NCBI RefSeq assembly: GCF_003605575.1
Contig: NZ_QKNY01000009.1
Location: 124,001 to 188,000, forward strand
Length of the DNA stretch: 64,000 nt
Reading direction: 5' to 3'
DNA from: Halonotius aquaticus
GTDB lineage: Archaea; Halobacteriota; Halobacteria; Halobacteriales; Haloferacaceae
The notes beneath the pieces were generated by a model. The model was given only the letters and a program-made list of their open reading frames with translations, had not been told where the DNA came from and searched no databases. Positions 1-6,628 of the stretch are shown one piece after another. Made by a program: the position numbers and the translations under genes. Every line of letters begins with the position of its first letter. Position 1 is the first letter of the stretch.

Positions 1-436
1 GGAAGGTGAGCGCGACACCAACGCCGAGCAGTTGGCCCGGCCGTCCGGGGATCGTCCGCTGGATCGCCGCCCTCGTCTCACGGATCGGCGTGGTATGGAT
101 GTAGGCCGCGCTCACAAACAGGATCGGGACGATCCGCGCGATCGAACGCAGCGAGACGAGCGCGGGATCGAGCCGAAGCCACGGCGGGCCGAGCGTCACG
201 GCAGCAAGCACCGGGCCGAGCGCCAGGATGAGGAGTACGACCCAGTAAGCCCGCAGCACCGCCCGAACCGCCAGCTGGGCAAGTCGGAGTGATCCGAGTC
301 CGACGACGAACAGCCCGATCAGTTGCGGCGCGGTCGACGCTGTGAACGCCACAAGTGCAAACGCAAACTGAACGGCCAGCTTCGTCCGTGGATCGAGCCG
401 GTGGACGAGCGTCGATCCGGGCGTGTAGGTGAGCAT
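1..436 (-). CDS. bioN: ECF biotin transporter transmembrane subunit BioN (partial)
   Basis: This is the third gene of the bioY-bioM-bioN run. It starts at an ATG 3 bases beyond the bioM stop and runs off the left edge, leaving about 145 residues. The translation opens MLTYTPGSTLVHRLDPRTKL, the usual amphipathic start of ECF T components (the Leu/His-Arg-Leu-Asp-Pro-Arg-Thr-Lys stretch), followed by hydrophobic segments such as FAFALVAFTA and VVLLILALGPVLAAV. In the family this subunit couples the ATPase to the substrate-binding S component BioY in the cytoplasmic membrane. The coupling motif near the C terminus lies outside the window. The assignment rests on this start motif and on the neighbours. 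Confidence 0.85.
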   Translation of the reverse strand, partial: MLTYTPGSTLVHRLDPRTKLAVQFAFALVAFTASTAPQLIGLFVVGLGSLRLAQLAVRAVLRAYWVVLLILALGPVLAAVTLGPPWLRLDPALVSLRSIARIVPILFVSAAYIHTTPIRETRAAIQRTIPGRPGQLLGVGVALTF

Positions 437-439
437 CGC

Positions 440-1141
440 TTAGGGTGGCGGTCGCACGTCAATCTCTGGGAGGCGATCACGGGCGGCGTCCGGCGGGAGG
501 TCGAAGCGAACCGAGCCCGCATGGAGCCCGATCACGCGATCAGCGCGGTCAAGGAGGTCACGGAGCTCATGGCTGACGACGATGATGCTCATGCCCGCAG
601 CATGCCGGTCGTCAAGATGTTCCAACACCGACCGCTGGGCCGGCCAATCGAGGCCGGTAAACGGCTCATCAAGCACGAGATGATCCGGCTCCATCGCCAC
701 CGCGGCGGCGATGGCGACCCGTGCCTGCTCGCCGCCCGATAAGGAATCGATGCGTTCGTCGTGGCGGCCCTCTAGATTCACCGCCGCGAGCGCGTCGTCA
801 ACGCGGCGGTCGATCTCGTCGTGATCGAGTCCAAGGTTTTCGGGGCCGAAAGCCACGTCCGCGCCGATCGTCGCGCCGACGAATCCGTCCCGGGGCGACT
901 GAAACACCATGCCGACGCTGGTGCGGGCGGCCACCGGCTGGTCGGCCGCAGGTGTTCCGTTGACTCGAACCGTCCCGGCGTCCGGTTCGAGCAGGGCGTT
1001 GAAATGCCGGACGAGCGTCGTTTTGCCGCTGCCGTTCGGGCCCGCGAGAACGACCCACTCGCCGTCATCGATCGTCAGCGACACGTCGTCGACGGCGGTC
1101 GTCTCGCCGAAGGTGTGTGTCAGGCCGTCGACGGTGATCAT
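440..1141 (-). CDS. bioM: ECF biotin transporter ATPase BioM
   Basis: A 233-residue ABC ATPase. The Walker A motif GPNGSGKTT is at residues 34-42, the signature LSGGEQARVAIA lies near residue 137, and Walker B is HLVLDEPF followed by the D-loop region; the switch histidine is in VVSHELRD. It energises biotin uptake with BioY (S component) and BioN (T component). The start overlaps the end of bioY by 4 bases and bioN follows after 3 bases, so the three are almost certainly one transcript. ECF ATPases for cobalt and nickel are similar; the biotin assignment comes from the adjacent BioY. Confidence 0.9.
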   Translation of the reverse strand: MITVDGLTHTFGETTAVDDVSLTIDDGEWVVLAGPNGSGKTTLVRHFNALLEPDAGTVRVNGTPAADQPVAARTSVGMVFQSPRDGFVGATIGADVAFGPENLGLDHDEIDRRVDDALAAVNLEGRHDERIDSLSGGEQARVAIAAAVAMEPDHLVLDEPFTGLDWPAQRSVLEHLDDRHAAGMSIIVVSHELRDLLDRADRVIGLHAGSVRFDLPPDAARDRLPEIDVRPPP

Positions 1142-1725
1142 CGTCGGTCGGCGAAGAGTTCCGTCCCACCGGCAACGATCCCGGTCGTGATCGCCGTTTT
1201 GAGCAGATCACCGACAGCGAACAGCGCCATGAACGACGCCGCCCGGGTGAGTGTCCAGCCGTTGACGCTTGCAAGCCACGGCAACCCGATCAGATAGATG
1301 ACAACGAGGCCGGCAAGCAACGCGATTGCTGTCGGGATCGCCGAGAGTGACCCGATCGGGGTCGGCGTCAGCGACCGGTGGGCGACAGCACCGATGACAA
1401 CAGCGGCGACCGCAAAGCCGACCAGGAAGCCACCGGTCGGGCCAAACACGTAGCCAAGGCCGGCAGCCGCATTCGAGTACACCGGTGCGCCGGCCAGCCC
1501 GACGAGCACATAGAGGCTGATCGAGAACCCACCCCACACCGGGCCCAACAGGAGCCCGGCGAAGAAGATCCCAAACGGCTGGAAGGAGAATGGGACGCCG
1601 CCGGGCAGATCGATCGAAAACTGTGCGAGCACCGCGGTCAGGGCGGCGAGCATGACGGCCACGCTCAACTGCCTGACCGTCTCGGCATCAACAAGGTCTA
1701 TCGACGCGGTCTCTTCGCGTGCCAT
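1138..1725 (-). CDS. bioY: Biotin transporter substrate-binding subunit BioY
   Basis: A 195-residue protein with six predicted membrane segments. It shows BioY landmarks: GGVPFSFQPFGIFFAGLLLGP and the GLAGAPVY...G..YVFGPTGGFLVGF stretch that contributes to biotin binding. It is the first gene of bioYMN and is read leftwards. The ATG lies 15 bases from an inverted repeat that matches the BirA operator pattern, so biotin-responsive repression is likely. A purine-rich leader is absent; the AT-rich centre of the repeat lies 24-36 bases before the ATG, suggesting a leaderless transcript. I expect high-affinity biotin import. Confidence 0.92.
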   Translation of the reverse strand: MAREETASIDLVDAETVRQLSVAVMLAALTAVLAQFSIDLPGGVPFSFQPFGIFFAGLLLGPVWGGFSISLYVLVGLAGAPVYSNAAAGLGYVFGPTGGFLVGFAVAAVVIGAVAHRSLTPTPIGSLSAIPTAIALLAGLVVIYLIGLPWLASVNGWTLTRAASFMALFAVGDLLKTAITTGIVAGGTELFADRR

Positions 1726-1739
1726 GTTGCATCCGGTGC

Positions 1740-1769
1740 CGTCAACCTGATTTAATCTATTGGTTTACG
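1740..1769 (-). promoter_or_regulatory. BirA-type biotin operator over the bioY promoter
   Basis: The sequence reads CGTCAACC, a 14-base spacer, then GGTTTACG. The arms are inverted with one mismatch in eight. This matches the known BirA pattern (GTAAACC-N14/15-GGTTTAC). The AT-rich spacer sits where the bioY TATA element should be, so a bound BirA would block TBP/TFB. Confidence 0.7.
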
Positions 1770-1796
1770 GACGGGAGCTACACCACAGAGACAAGG

Positions 1797-1804
1797 TTTT
1801 ATAT
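1797..1804 (+). promoter_or_regulatory. TATA element of the Cmi4-like gene
   Basis: TTTTATAT lies 24-31 bases before the ATG at 1828, the spacing of a leaderless haloarchaeal promoter. It is 28 bases beyond the BirA-like operator, so the two divergent promoters are distinct. Confidence 0.6.
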
Positions 1805-1827
1805 CCGCATCTGCTGGGCTTCGATCC

Positions 1828-2427
1828 ATGGACGAAAAGACGGAAGAGCTCCGGGACATCTTCATGGAGACCACCGACTCGGAGACCGTCACCGAAACCC
1901 AATCGGAGTCGCCGGGGTCGCTGACCGACGACGCGGCGGATGTTGGCGATCGACTCCGGACGCTCATCGAGCGAATGCGCGACCAGTACGACTTCGAGAC
2001 ATCGCTGGAGACCGACGACCTGATCACGGTGCTGCGTGGCTTCCACGACGACGAAGACGACAAGTCGATCGCGGCGACGCTGGACTGTGAGCCGGCGACC
2101 GTGCGACAAGCCCGGCTCGACCTCCATCTGGTTCGAGACGCCGAGCGAGAGGCCCCCTTCGAATTCGACCAGCTGCGCCGACTGCTGGCGGAGGACGTGT
2201 CGCTGGAAGAACGCGCTGAACAGCTTGCTGTCTCCGTCGAGACTGCCCGCCAATACAGCGAAGTGGCGGCTGCCGACCGGCGATCAACACGAGCCAACAG
2301 CCGCTTCCGCGATGAGTTTGCCGAACTGCTGACCGACGCTGATCTCACGAATCGCCTCGCCGCCGATGCCCACGAAGACGGGCTGCAGGAGGCCACTGAG
2401 GATATGGAAACTGACGTCTCGTTCTGA
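1828..2427 (+). CDS. Conditioned-medium-induced protein 4-like regulator (Cmi4)
   Basis: A 199-residue acidic protein beginning MDEKTEELRDIFMETTDSET. I recognise it as the haloarchaeal family annotated as conditioned medium-induced protein 4. Two stretches look like helix-turn-helix units: DKSIAATLDCEPATVRQARLDL near residues 78-97 and SLEERAEQLAVSVETARQYS near residues 126-145. A DNA-binding role is therefore plausible but unproven. It is divergent from bioY and has its own TATA element. No catalytic motif or membrane segment is seen. Confidence 0.7.
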   Translation: MDEKTEELRDIFMETTDSETVTETQSESPGSLTDDAADVGDRLRTLIERMRDQYDFETSLETDDLITVLRGFHDDEDDKSIAATLDCEPATVRQARLDLHLVRDAEREAPFEFDQLRRLLAEDVSLEERAEQLAVSVETARQYSEVAAADRRSTRANSRFRDEFAELLTDADLTNRLAADAHEDGLQEATEDMETDVSF

Positions 2428-2497
2428 GCTACACCGTTTATCGGAACGTCGCTTGCGCCCCGAGAGTTCAAATATCAAGCCGCGGCAACCCGAAGCT

Positions 2498-3151
2498 GTG
2501 CCGACGTTCAGCGAACTGAGTCGGGCGGCATACTGTCCCCGCCAACTCTACTACGCCCGCAAACACGACGATGAGGGGCCGCCAGCGTCGGTCGAGAACA
2601 CACAACAGCTCGCCTTTCGCTACCGCGAGCTTCGGGAGGCCGACAACGAGACATTGGCGGCGTTGCCGATCGAGCGGTCGCCGGCGGCCTACCGTGAGGC
2701 CCTTGAGTCGCTATCGACGCGACCGATATGGGAGGATCTCTGTGAGCCCGTTGAGACCGACTACTACGTCGAAGGGAAGGACTGTGCTGGGCTGCTCCAC
2801 AAGATCCTTGGCGGCGAGCTACCGACGCCGACGCTGATCTCGCCGGGCAACCCACCTGAAAACGGTGTCTGGAAGCCCCAAACTGTTCGGGCGGTTGCCG
2901 CCGCGAAAGCCCTCGCCTGGGAGCGAAACGAGGAGATCCCACGGACGCTCATCGAATATCCGGCTGTTGGCGTTGTCCGAGAAGTGCCGCTGACAACGCG
3001 GCGCACAGCGACCTACCGGCGGGTGTTGCGAACAGTCCGCGCGATGGATGGGCCACCGCCACGCGTCAACGACAGCAGATGTGACTCCTGTGAGTACCGG
3101 ACAGAGTGTGGCGTATCGACCCGGTCGCTAAAATCGCTACTCGGATTATAA
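2498..3151 (+). CDS. Cas4/RecB-like Fe-S protein, nuclease motif apparently degenerate
   Basis: The GTG at 2498 gives a 217-residue protein starting VPTFSELSRAAYCPRQLYY. The first cysteine is C13 in AAYCPRQLYY. A C-terminal group, C195, C198 and C204 (CDSCEYRTEC), completes the four-cysteine pattern of Cas4/AddB-type Fe-S nucleases. An upstream in-frame start at 2366 would overlap the preceding gene and add basic, unsupported sequence. In the centre, where Cas4 has a metal-binding D and E-x-K pair, I read GKDCAGLLHKIL and TLISPG, so the E and K seem to be lost. No cas genes or repeats are nearby. It probably descends from a nuclease; activity is doubtful. Confidence 0.7.
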   Translation: MPTFSELSRAAYCPRQLYYARKHDDEGPPASVENTQQLAFRYRELREADNETLAALPIERSPAAYREALESLSTRPIWEDLCEPVETDYYVEGKDCAGLLHKILGGELPTPTLISPGNPPENGVWKPQTVRAVAAAKALAWERNEEIPRTLIEYPAVGVVREVPLTTRRTATYRRVLRTVRAMDGPPPRVNDSRCDSCEYRTECGVSTRSLKSLLGL

Positions 3152-3157
3152 CGACGA

Positions 3158-3799
3158 TCAGTGCTCAGCGAGCCACACCTCGATCTCGTCAGCCAGCGGG
3201 CCGCGGCGGTGGATCTCGGCGGTGGCAACGTTGACCACGGTGCTCTCGCCGCCCGGCGTCTCACCGGTGTCGATGACCGCACCGACGGCGTCGGTGATCG
3301 ACGCGGCGAGGGCGTCGACGTGGCGAACGCTCGGCGTGCCGCTTTCGTTCGCGCTGGTGGCGGTGATCGGGCCAGCGCGGCGGGCTAACTCACGGGCAAC
3401 AGCGTTGTCTGGGATGCGGATGCCGACGGTCGCTCGGCCGTCGACCAGTACGTCCGGAAACACGCCATCGCGATCAAGCAGGACGGTCACCGGGCCTGGA
3501 AGAAAGCGGTCAATGAACGCTGTCTCGCGGTCGGTCGGTGTGACATACTGGGTGAGCATGTCGCGGTCGGCAACACCAACCGACAGCGGCTTCGATCGGG
3601 GGCGACCCTTGATCTCGAAGAGCCGCGCAACCGCATCGGCGTCGGTTGCGTCGACGCCGAGCCCGTAGACTGTCTCGGTTGGGTAGACGACAGCCGCGCC
3701 CTGCTGGATCGCTGTGGCGGCCGCCACAAGCGCGTCGTCGACAGCGGGGGCGAACGTGTCAGCGTCGGGGGCTGGCTCGGAGCGATCAGCAGGGGCCAT
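3158..3799 (-). CDS. Threonylcarbamoyl-AMP synthase (TsaC/Sua5 family)
   Basis: A 213-residue YrdC-domain protein. Family landmarks are GAAVVYPTETVYGLG, the KGRPRSKPLSV nucleotide-binding stretch, FLPGPVTVLL, VGIRIP and the TSANESGTPS motif. It makes the threonylcarbamoyl-AMP used for t6A at position 37 of ANN-decoding tRNAs. The ATG at 3799 is preferred because TTTTTTCAA lies 23-31 bases upstream; a further upstream in-frame start would include this promoter. It is the short, TsaC-like form without a separate Sua5 domain. It converges on the Cas4-like gene with a 6-base gap. Confidence 0.88.
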   Translation of the reverse strand: MAPADRSEPAPDADTFAPAVDDALVAAATAIQQGAAVVYPTETVYGLGVDATDADAVARLFEIKGRPRSKPLSVGVADRDMLTQYVTPTDRETAFIDRFLPGPVTVLLDRDGVFPDVLVDGRATVGIRIPDNAVARELARRAGPITATSANESGTPSVRHVDALAASITDAVGAVIDTGETPGGESTVVNVATAEIHRRGPLADEIEVWLAEH

Positions 3800-3894
3800 A
3801 CCGCAGGGTCGCCGGGCGGTTGAAAAAAGGGTGCTGATCGATCCCACCGACGCGTTCCAAACCGTTTATACTGGCTCCTCGAAAACAACGGGGC

Positions 3895-4269
3895 ATGCCA
3901 CGAGAGCAGAAGCAGGTTCGTGATCTCCAAGAAGGCAGCTACGTGATGATGGATGACGCGCCGTGTAAGATCAACCACTACAGCACGGCCAAACCGGGCA
4001 AACACGGGAGTGCGAAGGCCCGCGTCGAAGGCAAAGGCGTCTTCGATGAGAAAAAGCGGAGCTTCAGCCAGCCGGTCGACGCGAAGGTTTGGGTGCCGAT
4101 CATCGAGCGGAAACAGGGTCAGGTCGTCTCGGTGACCGGCGATGACGCCCAAGTGATGGATCTCGACACCTACGAGACGTTCACGATGCGGATTCCGGAA
4201 GACGAATCCTTCGAGAGCGACCAGGATATCGAATACCTCGAATACGAGGGCCAGCGAAAGGTCGTGTGA
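3895..4269 (+). CDS. Translation factor aIF5A
   Basis: A 124-residue two-domain protein. The hypusination loop is KPGKHGSAK and the modified lysine should be K36. The C-terminal OB domain starts near [16 protein letters not shown]. aIF5A helps ribosomes through difficult peptide-bond steps and depends on deoxyhypusine or hypusine at this lysine. TTTATA at 3865-3870 precedes the ATG by 25-30 bases, indicating a leaderless mRNA. The stop codon overlaps the start of the agmatinase-family gene, which links factor and modification enzyme. Confidence 0.95.
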   Translation: MPREQKQVRDLQEGSYVMMDDAPCKINHYSTAKPGKHGSAKARVEGKGVFDEKKRSFSQPVDAKVWVPIIERKQGQVVSVTGDDAQVMDLDTYETFTMRIPEDESFESDQDIEYLEYEGQRKVV

Positions 4270-5090
4270 TGTTTCCGGGCGCGACCGCCGACCGCGAAGC
4301 TGCTTCCTATGTGGTCGTCGGCGCGCCGCTGGATGCGACGACCACGTTCCAACCGGGCACCCGATTTGGGCCCGACGAAATCCGGCGATTTGCTCGTTCC
4401 TTCGACGATTACGACCACCAGACAGCCCAGCACTTCACTGAGCTTGGCATCCACGACGCCGGCGACGTGCGTGCATGGGACGATGTAGCGGAGTACGTTG
4501 ACTACCTCGGCGGCCAACTCCGCGATATCGTCTGGGACGACGCCATCCCACTCGTTCTCGGTGGCGAACACACGGTGACCGTCCCGGCTGTCGAGGCGGT
4601 CGATCCTGATGTCTTCGTCTGTCTTGATGCTCATCTCGATCTCCGTGAGGCGTACGATGGCACCGCATGGAGTCACGCTTGTGTGACGAACCACGCCCTT
4701 GACACGGCCGAGGAGGCGATCATCATCGGTGCACGCACCGGGTCAGAAGCCGAGTGGGAACGCGCTGCGGAATCCGATGTCACTGTCGTCGAACCCGACG
4801 CTGTCGACGACTGGCTGGCAGATCCACCAACGTTCGACGACAAGGCAGTGTATCTGAGCGTCGACATCGACGCCGCGGATCCGGGCTTCGCGCCGGGAAC
4901 GGGGACGATGGAACCCGGCGGGCTGACACCCCGGCAGCTACAGGGGCTTGTTAGCGCGGTCGCGCCGGCTGCGGCGGGCTTCGACGTCGTCGAGGTCAAC
5001 GACCGCGATGATGGGCAGGCCGCTACGCTGGCGGGCAAACTGCTCCGAACGTTTGTGTATCAGCACGCGGCGGCAAAGGCGACATCGTGA
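4269..5090 (+). CDS. Agmatinase-family enzyme (SpeB-like), probably in aIF5A modification
   Basis: A 273-residue ureohydrolase. Metal-binding motifs are GGEHTVTVP near residue 100, CLDAHLDLREAY near 120 and SVDIDAADPGFAPGTG near 197. Classical agmatinase gives putrescine and urea. In Haloferax the aIF5A-linked homologue has been proposed to remove the guanidino group from agmatine already attached to aIF5A, and the one-base overlap with aIF5A here fits that role. The ATG at 4269 shares its A with the aIF5A stop; a GTG at 4266 is an alternative. A hairpin about 70 bases downstream may mark the transcript end. Confidence 0.88.
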   Translation: MFPGATADREAASYVVVGAPLDATTTFQPGTRFGPDEIRRFARSFDDYDHQTAQHFTELGIHDAGDVRAWDDVAEYVDYLGGQLRDIVWDDAIPLVLGGEHTVTVPAVEAVDPDVFVCLDAHLDLREAYDGTAWSHACVTNHALDTAEEAIIIGARTGSEAEWERAAESDVTVVEPDAVDDWLADPPTFDDKAVYLSVDIDAADPGFAPGTGTMEPGGLTPRQLQGLVSAVAPAAAGFDVVEVNDRDDGQAATLAGKLLRTFVYQHAAAKATS

Positions 5091-5162
5091 GATCGATCGT
5101 AGACGAACAGTACGGCAGCCACGATAGAACGGATCGATAGCGGTCATCCGTCTGTGGGCGAT

Positions 5163-5179
5163 AGTCGGAGAATCCGACT
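5163..5179. terminator. Hairpin followed by T run
   Basis: AGTCGGA-GAA-TCCGACT is a perfect 7-bp stem with a 3-base loop, followed by GCTTTTG. It could terminate the aIF5A/agmatinase transcript. It also lies directly upstream of the presumed TATA region of the small gene at 5214, so an operator role is possible. Confidence 0.4.
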
Positions 5180-5213
5180 GCTTTTGCTGTGGGCGACGCA
5201 ACATTGACTCACA

Positions 5214-5342
5214 ATGTTACCGAGAGGGACACTCGCTGGGGCAGGGCCATTTGAGATCGCGGTTTTTCTTGCAACCGTGACCGCCGTTGCCGGTGTCGTT
5301 GCCTACGTGTTGTGGCGGCGTGGCGTCATCCCTGTTGAGTGA
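5214..5342 (+). CDS. Single-span membrane microprotein
   Basis: A 42-residue frame from ATG to TGA. It has a short polar start (MLPRGTLAGAGPFE), one hydrophobic helix (IAVFLATVTAVAGVVAYVLW) and a basic stop-transfer RR followed by GVIPVE. The hydrophobic helix with flanking charges is unlikely by chance. The TATA region would be CTTTTGCTG at about 5181-5189, which is only fair. It lies alone between the agmatinase-family gene and the convergent phosphatase. No family recognised and no function suggested. Confidence 0.5.
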   Translation: MLPRGTLAGAGPFEIAVFLATVTAVAGVVAYVLWRRGVIPVE

Positions 5343-5512
5343 TCTCCACGCGAAAGCCTCCCGTTTGGGTGTCCAATGACACAATAGCACATGGGTCGAT
5401 GAAAAACAGCACAGAGCCCTGCGAGTAGTCGATGAGATGAGCGACGAGTACGACGGCAGCCGGGTCGACGATTTGGAAAAACGGGTGCAGTGCGAACCAA
5501 AGCGTACTGCTG

Positions 5513-6205
5513 TTATTGTGGGGTGCTAACGGAGGGACTAATGAACTTCTCGGCCGGTCGCGCTTCGTGGGTTTCCTCGGCGGCGACAGTGATGAGTTCA
5601 TCATTCCGCCAATCGTAGGCCGTTAGCTGATTGCCGTACACACAGCCGGTATCAAGTCCGACCGCATGCTCGCGGACGATCGGTGCCGAAAGTACCGTGT
5701 GGCCGAAAAAGACGCGTTCGGGGCCGTCGTATCGGTCGAACCAAAACGGCGGCTGGTAGCTGGCATCGGGTACCATCGATCGAACAGTCTGGAGGTCGTC
5801 GACCGTGTGATCGGCTCGTGGTTTGCGAGGGTCGACGCCGGCGTGGGTAATCAGTGTCTCCGGCAGCGAGATGACCGCCGGTCGGTCAGCGATCCAATCG
5901 AGGTCAGCCGCGGTGAGCGCAGCGACGGTCTTCTCGCCACGAAGGAGTTTCTCCTCGTTGTTGCCGCGAACCGTCAGCATGTTTGGTGCCGATCGAACGA
6001 GATCGACAACCCCCTTTGTGTCGGGGCCTTTGCGAACCAGATCGCCAACAAAGATGAGTAGATCCGAGTCGGTGAGCGACAGCCGATCACAGAGTGTTTC
6101 GACGGCCTCGCGGCACCCATGTGGATCGCCGACGATGTAGATACCATCCCACGCAGCCGGGTCGACGTGTGTGTGTTGGACATCGAACGCGACGGAACGA
6201 GCCAT
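5513..6205 (-). CDS. PPP-family metallophosphoesterase
   Basis: A 230-residue phosphoesterase of the PPP/ApaH type. Motifs in order: GDPHG, GDLVRKGP, GNNEE (the usual GNHE with Asn in place of His), THAGVDP and FFGHT. These form the two-metal site. Substrates could be phosphoprotein or dinucleoside polyphosphate; the sequence does not decide. The ATG at 6205 is chosen because TTTACA lies 25-31 bases upstream; an in-frame start at 6238 would place that box inside the gene. A perfect palindrome at 6257-6270 sits just upstream of the box. It is divergent from the polyphosphate kinase gene. Confidence 0.85.
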   Translation of the reverse strand: MARSVAFDVQHTHVDPAAWDGIYIVGDPHGCREAVETLCDRLSLTDSDLLIFVGDLVRKGPDTKGVVDLVRSAPNMLTVRGNNEEKLLRGEKTVAALTAADLDWIADRPAVISLPETLITHAGVDPRKPRADHTVDDLQTVRSMVPDASYQPPFWFDRYDGPERVFFGHTVLSAPIVREHAVGLDTGCVYGNQLTAYDWRNDELITVAAEETHEARPAEKFISPSVSTPQ

Positions 6206-6256
6206 AGGGCTAGTGAAACCACACTCGCATGTAAACACTGGTAAGAGTCCTCTACA

Positions 6257-6270
6257 GCACTATATAGTGC
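6257..6270. promoter_or_regulatory. 14-bp perfect palindrome upstream of the phosphatase promoter
   Basis: GCACTATATAGTGC is its own reverse complement. It lies 52-65 bases before the phosphatase ATG, just outside the TATA-like box. The core CTATATAG recurs at 11258-11265 and in split form at 12622-12636, each near a phosphate-related gene, so it may be a shared operator. Confidence 0.45.
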
Positions 6271-6437
6271 ACTGTGACCGACGGCGAGGGCAACGAAGCG
6301 GGCCATCGGCGTTGTGACCCGGATAGTTCAGGTGGAGTCCGCCTGCCGGCGACCGGCTGTCCGACCACCGATCCGCAGTCGAAGCCACCCGACCGAGTGT
6401 ATATATCGCTATTGAAACCATGTATTCTATATATTGA

Positions 6438-6457
6438 AACGCCATAATTCGGGCGTT
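6438..6457. repeat. Inverted repeat in the ppk upstream region
   Basis: AACGCC, an 8-base spacer (ATAATTCG), then GGCGTT. It lies in an AT-rich stretch with TATATA runs at 6400-6435 and two copies of ATTGAAAC. It is about 40-55 bases before the presumed leaderless start of the upstream ORF at 6494, a position suited to an operator. Confidence 0.35.
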
Positions 6458-6493
6458 CCAAAGGGTTAAAACACCAAAATTCGAAATTCACCT

Positions 6494-6628
6494 GTGCCAG
6501 TGACACGACGACAGTTGCGCCGGCGTGGAGCGGTGGGGACGTTGCGACATGCGTTACACAGAGCAGCCGGGCATCGCAGACGGCGGCCCCGCGATGGTCG
6601 ACCGGCGATCAGTGGTGAGGTGTCATGA
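6494..6628 (+). CDS. Possible basic leader ORF coupled to ppk
   Basis: A GTG-started frame of 44 residues. Its TGA overlaps the ppk ATG (ATGA). A TTAAAAC box about 23-29 bases before the GTG would fit a leaderless start. The product begins VPVTRRQLRRRGAVGTLRH and is rich in arginine, with almost no acidic residues, which is unusual among haloarchaeal proteins. It could be a leader peptide that couples translation to ppk. It could also be non-coding leader sequence, as GC-rich DNA often gives Arg-rich chance frames. GAGGTG at 6617-6622 just before the ppk ATG is a possible ribosome-binding site. Confidence 0.3.
   Translation: MPVTRRQLRRRGAVGTLRHALHRAAGHRRRRPRDGRPAISGEVS

Larger units (their letters stand above)
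6206..6493. other. Intergenic control region between phosphatase and ppk
   Basis: About 290 bases with no convincing ORF. It holds the phosphatase promoter, the palindrome at 6257-6270, AT-rich runs around 6400-6435, the inverted repeat at 6438-6457 and a TTAAAAC box near 6465-6471 that could serve the upstream ORF and ppk. Confidence 0.5.

Noticed and set aside
2366-2497. Upstream start for the Cas4-like gene
   Set aside because: It overlaps the preceding gene and adds a basic stretch unlike haloarchaeal proteins. The GTG at 2498 directly precedes the conserved domain.
5303-5512. Small minus-strand frames between the microprotein and phosphatase
   Set aside because: Arg/Pro-rich, no start signal, overlap each other. 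Treated as non-coding.
6252-6506. Minus-strand frame in the ppk upstream region
   Set aside because: Mixed composition, no promoter, no recognised motif. The region is better explained as regulatory DNA.
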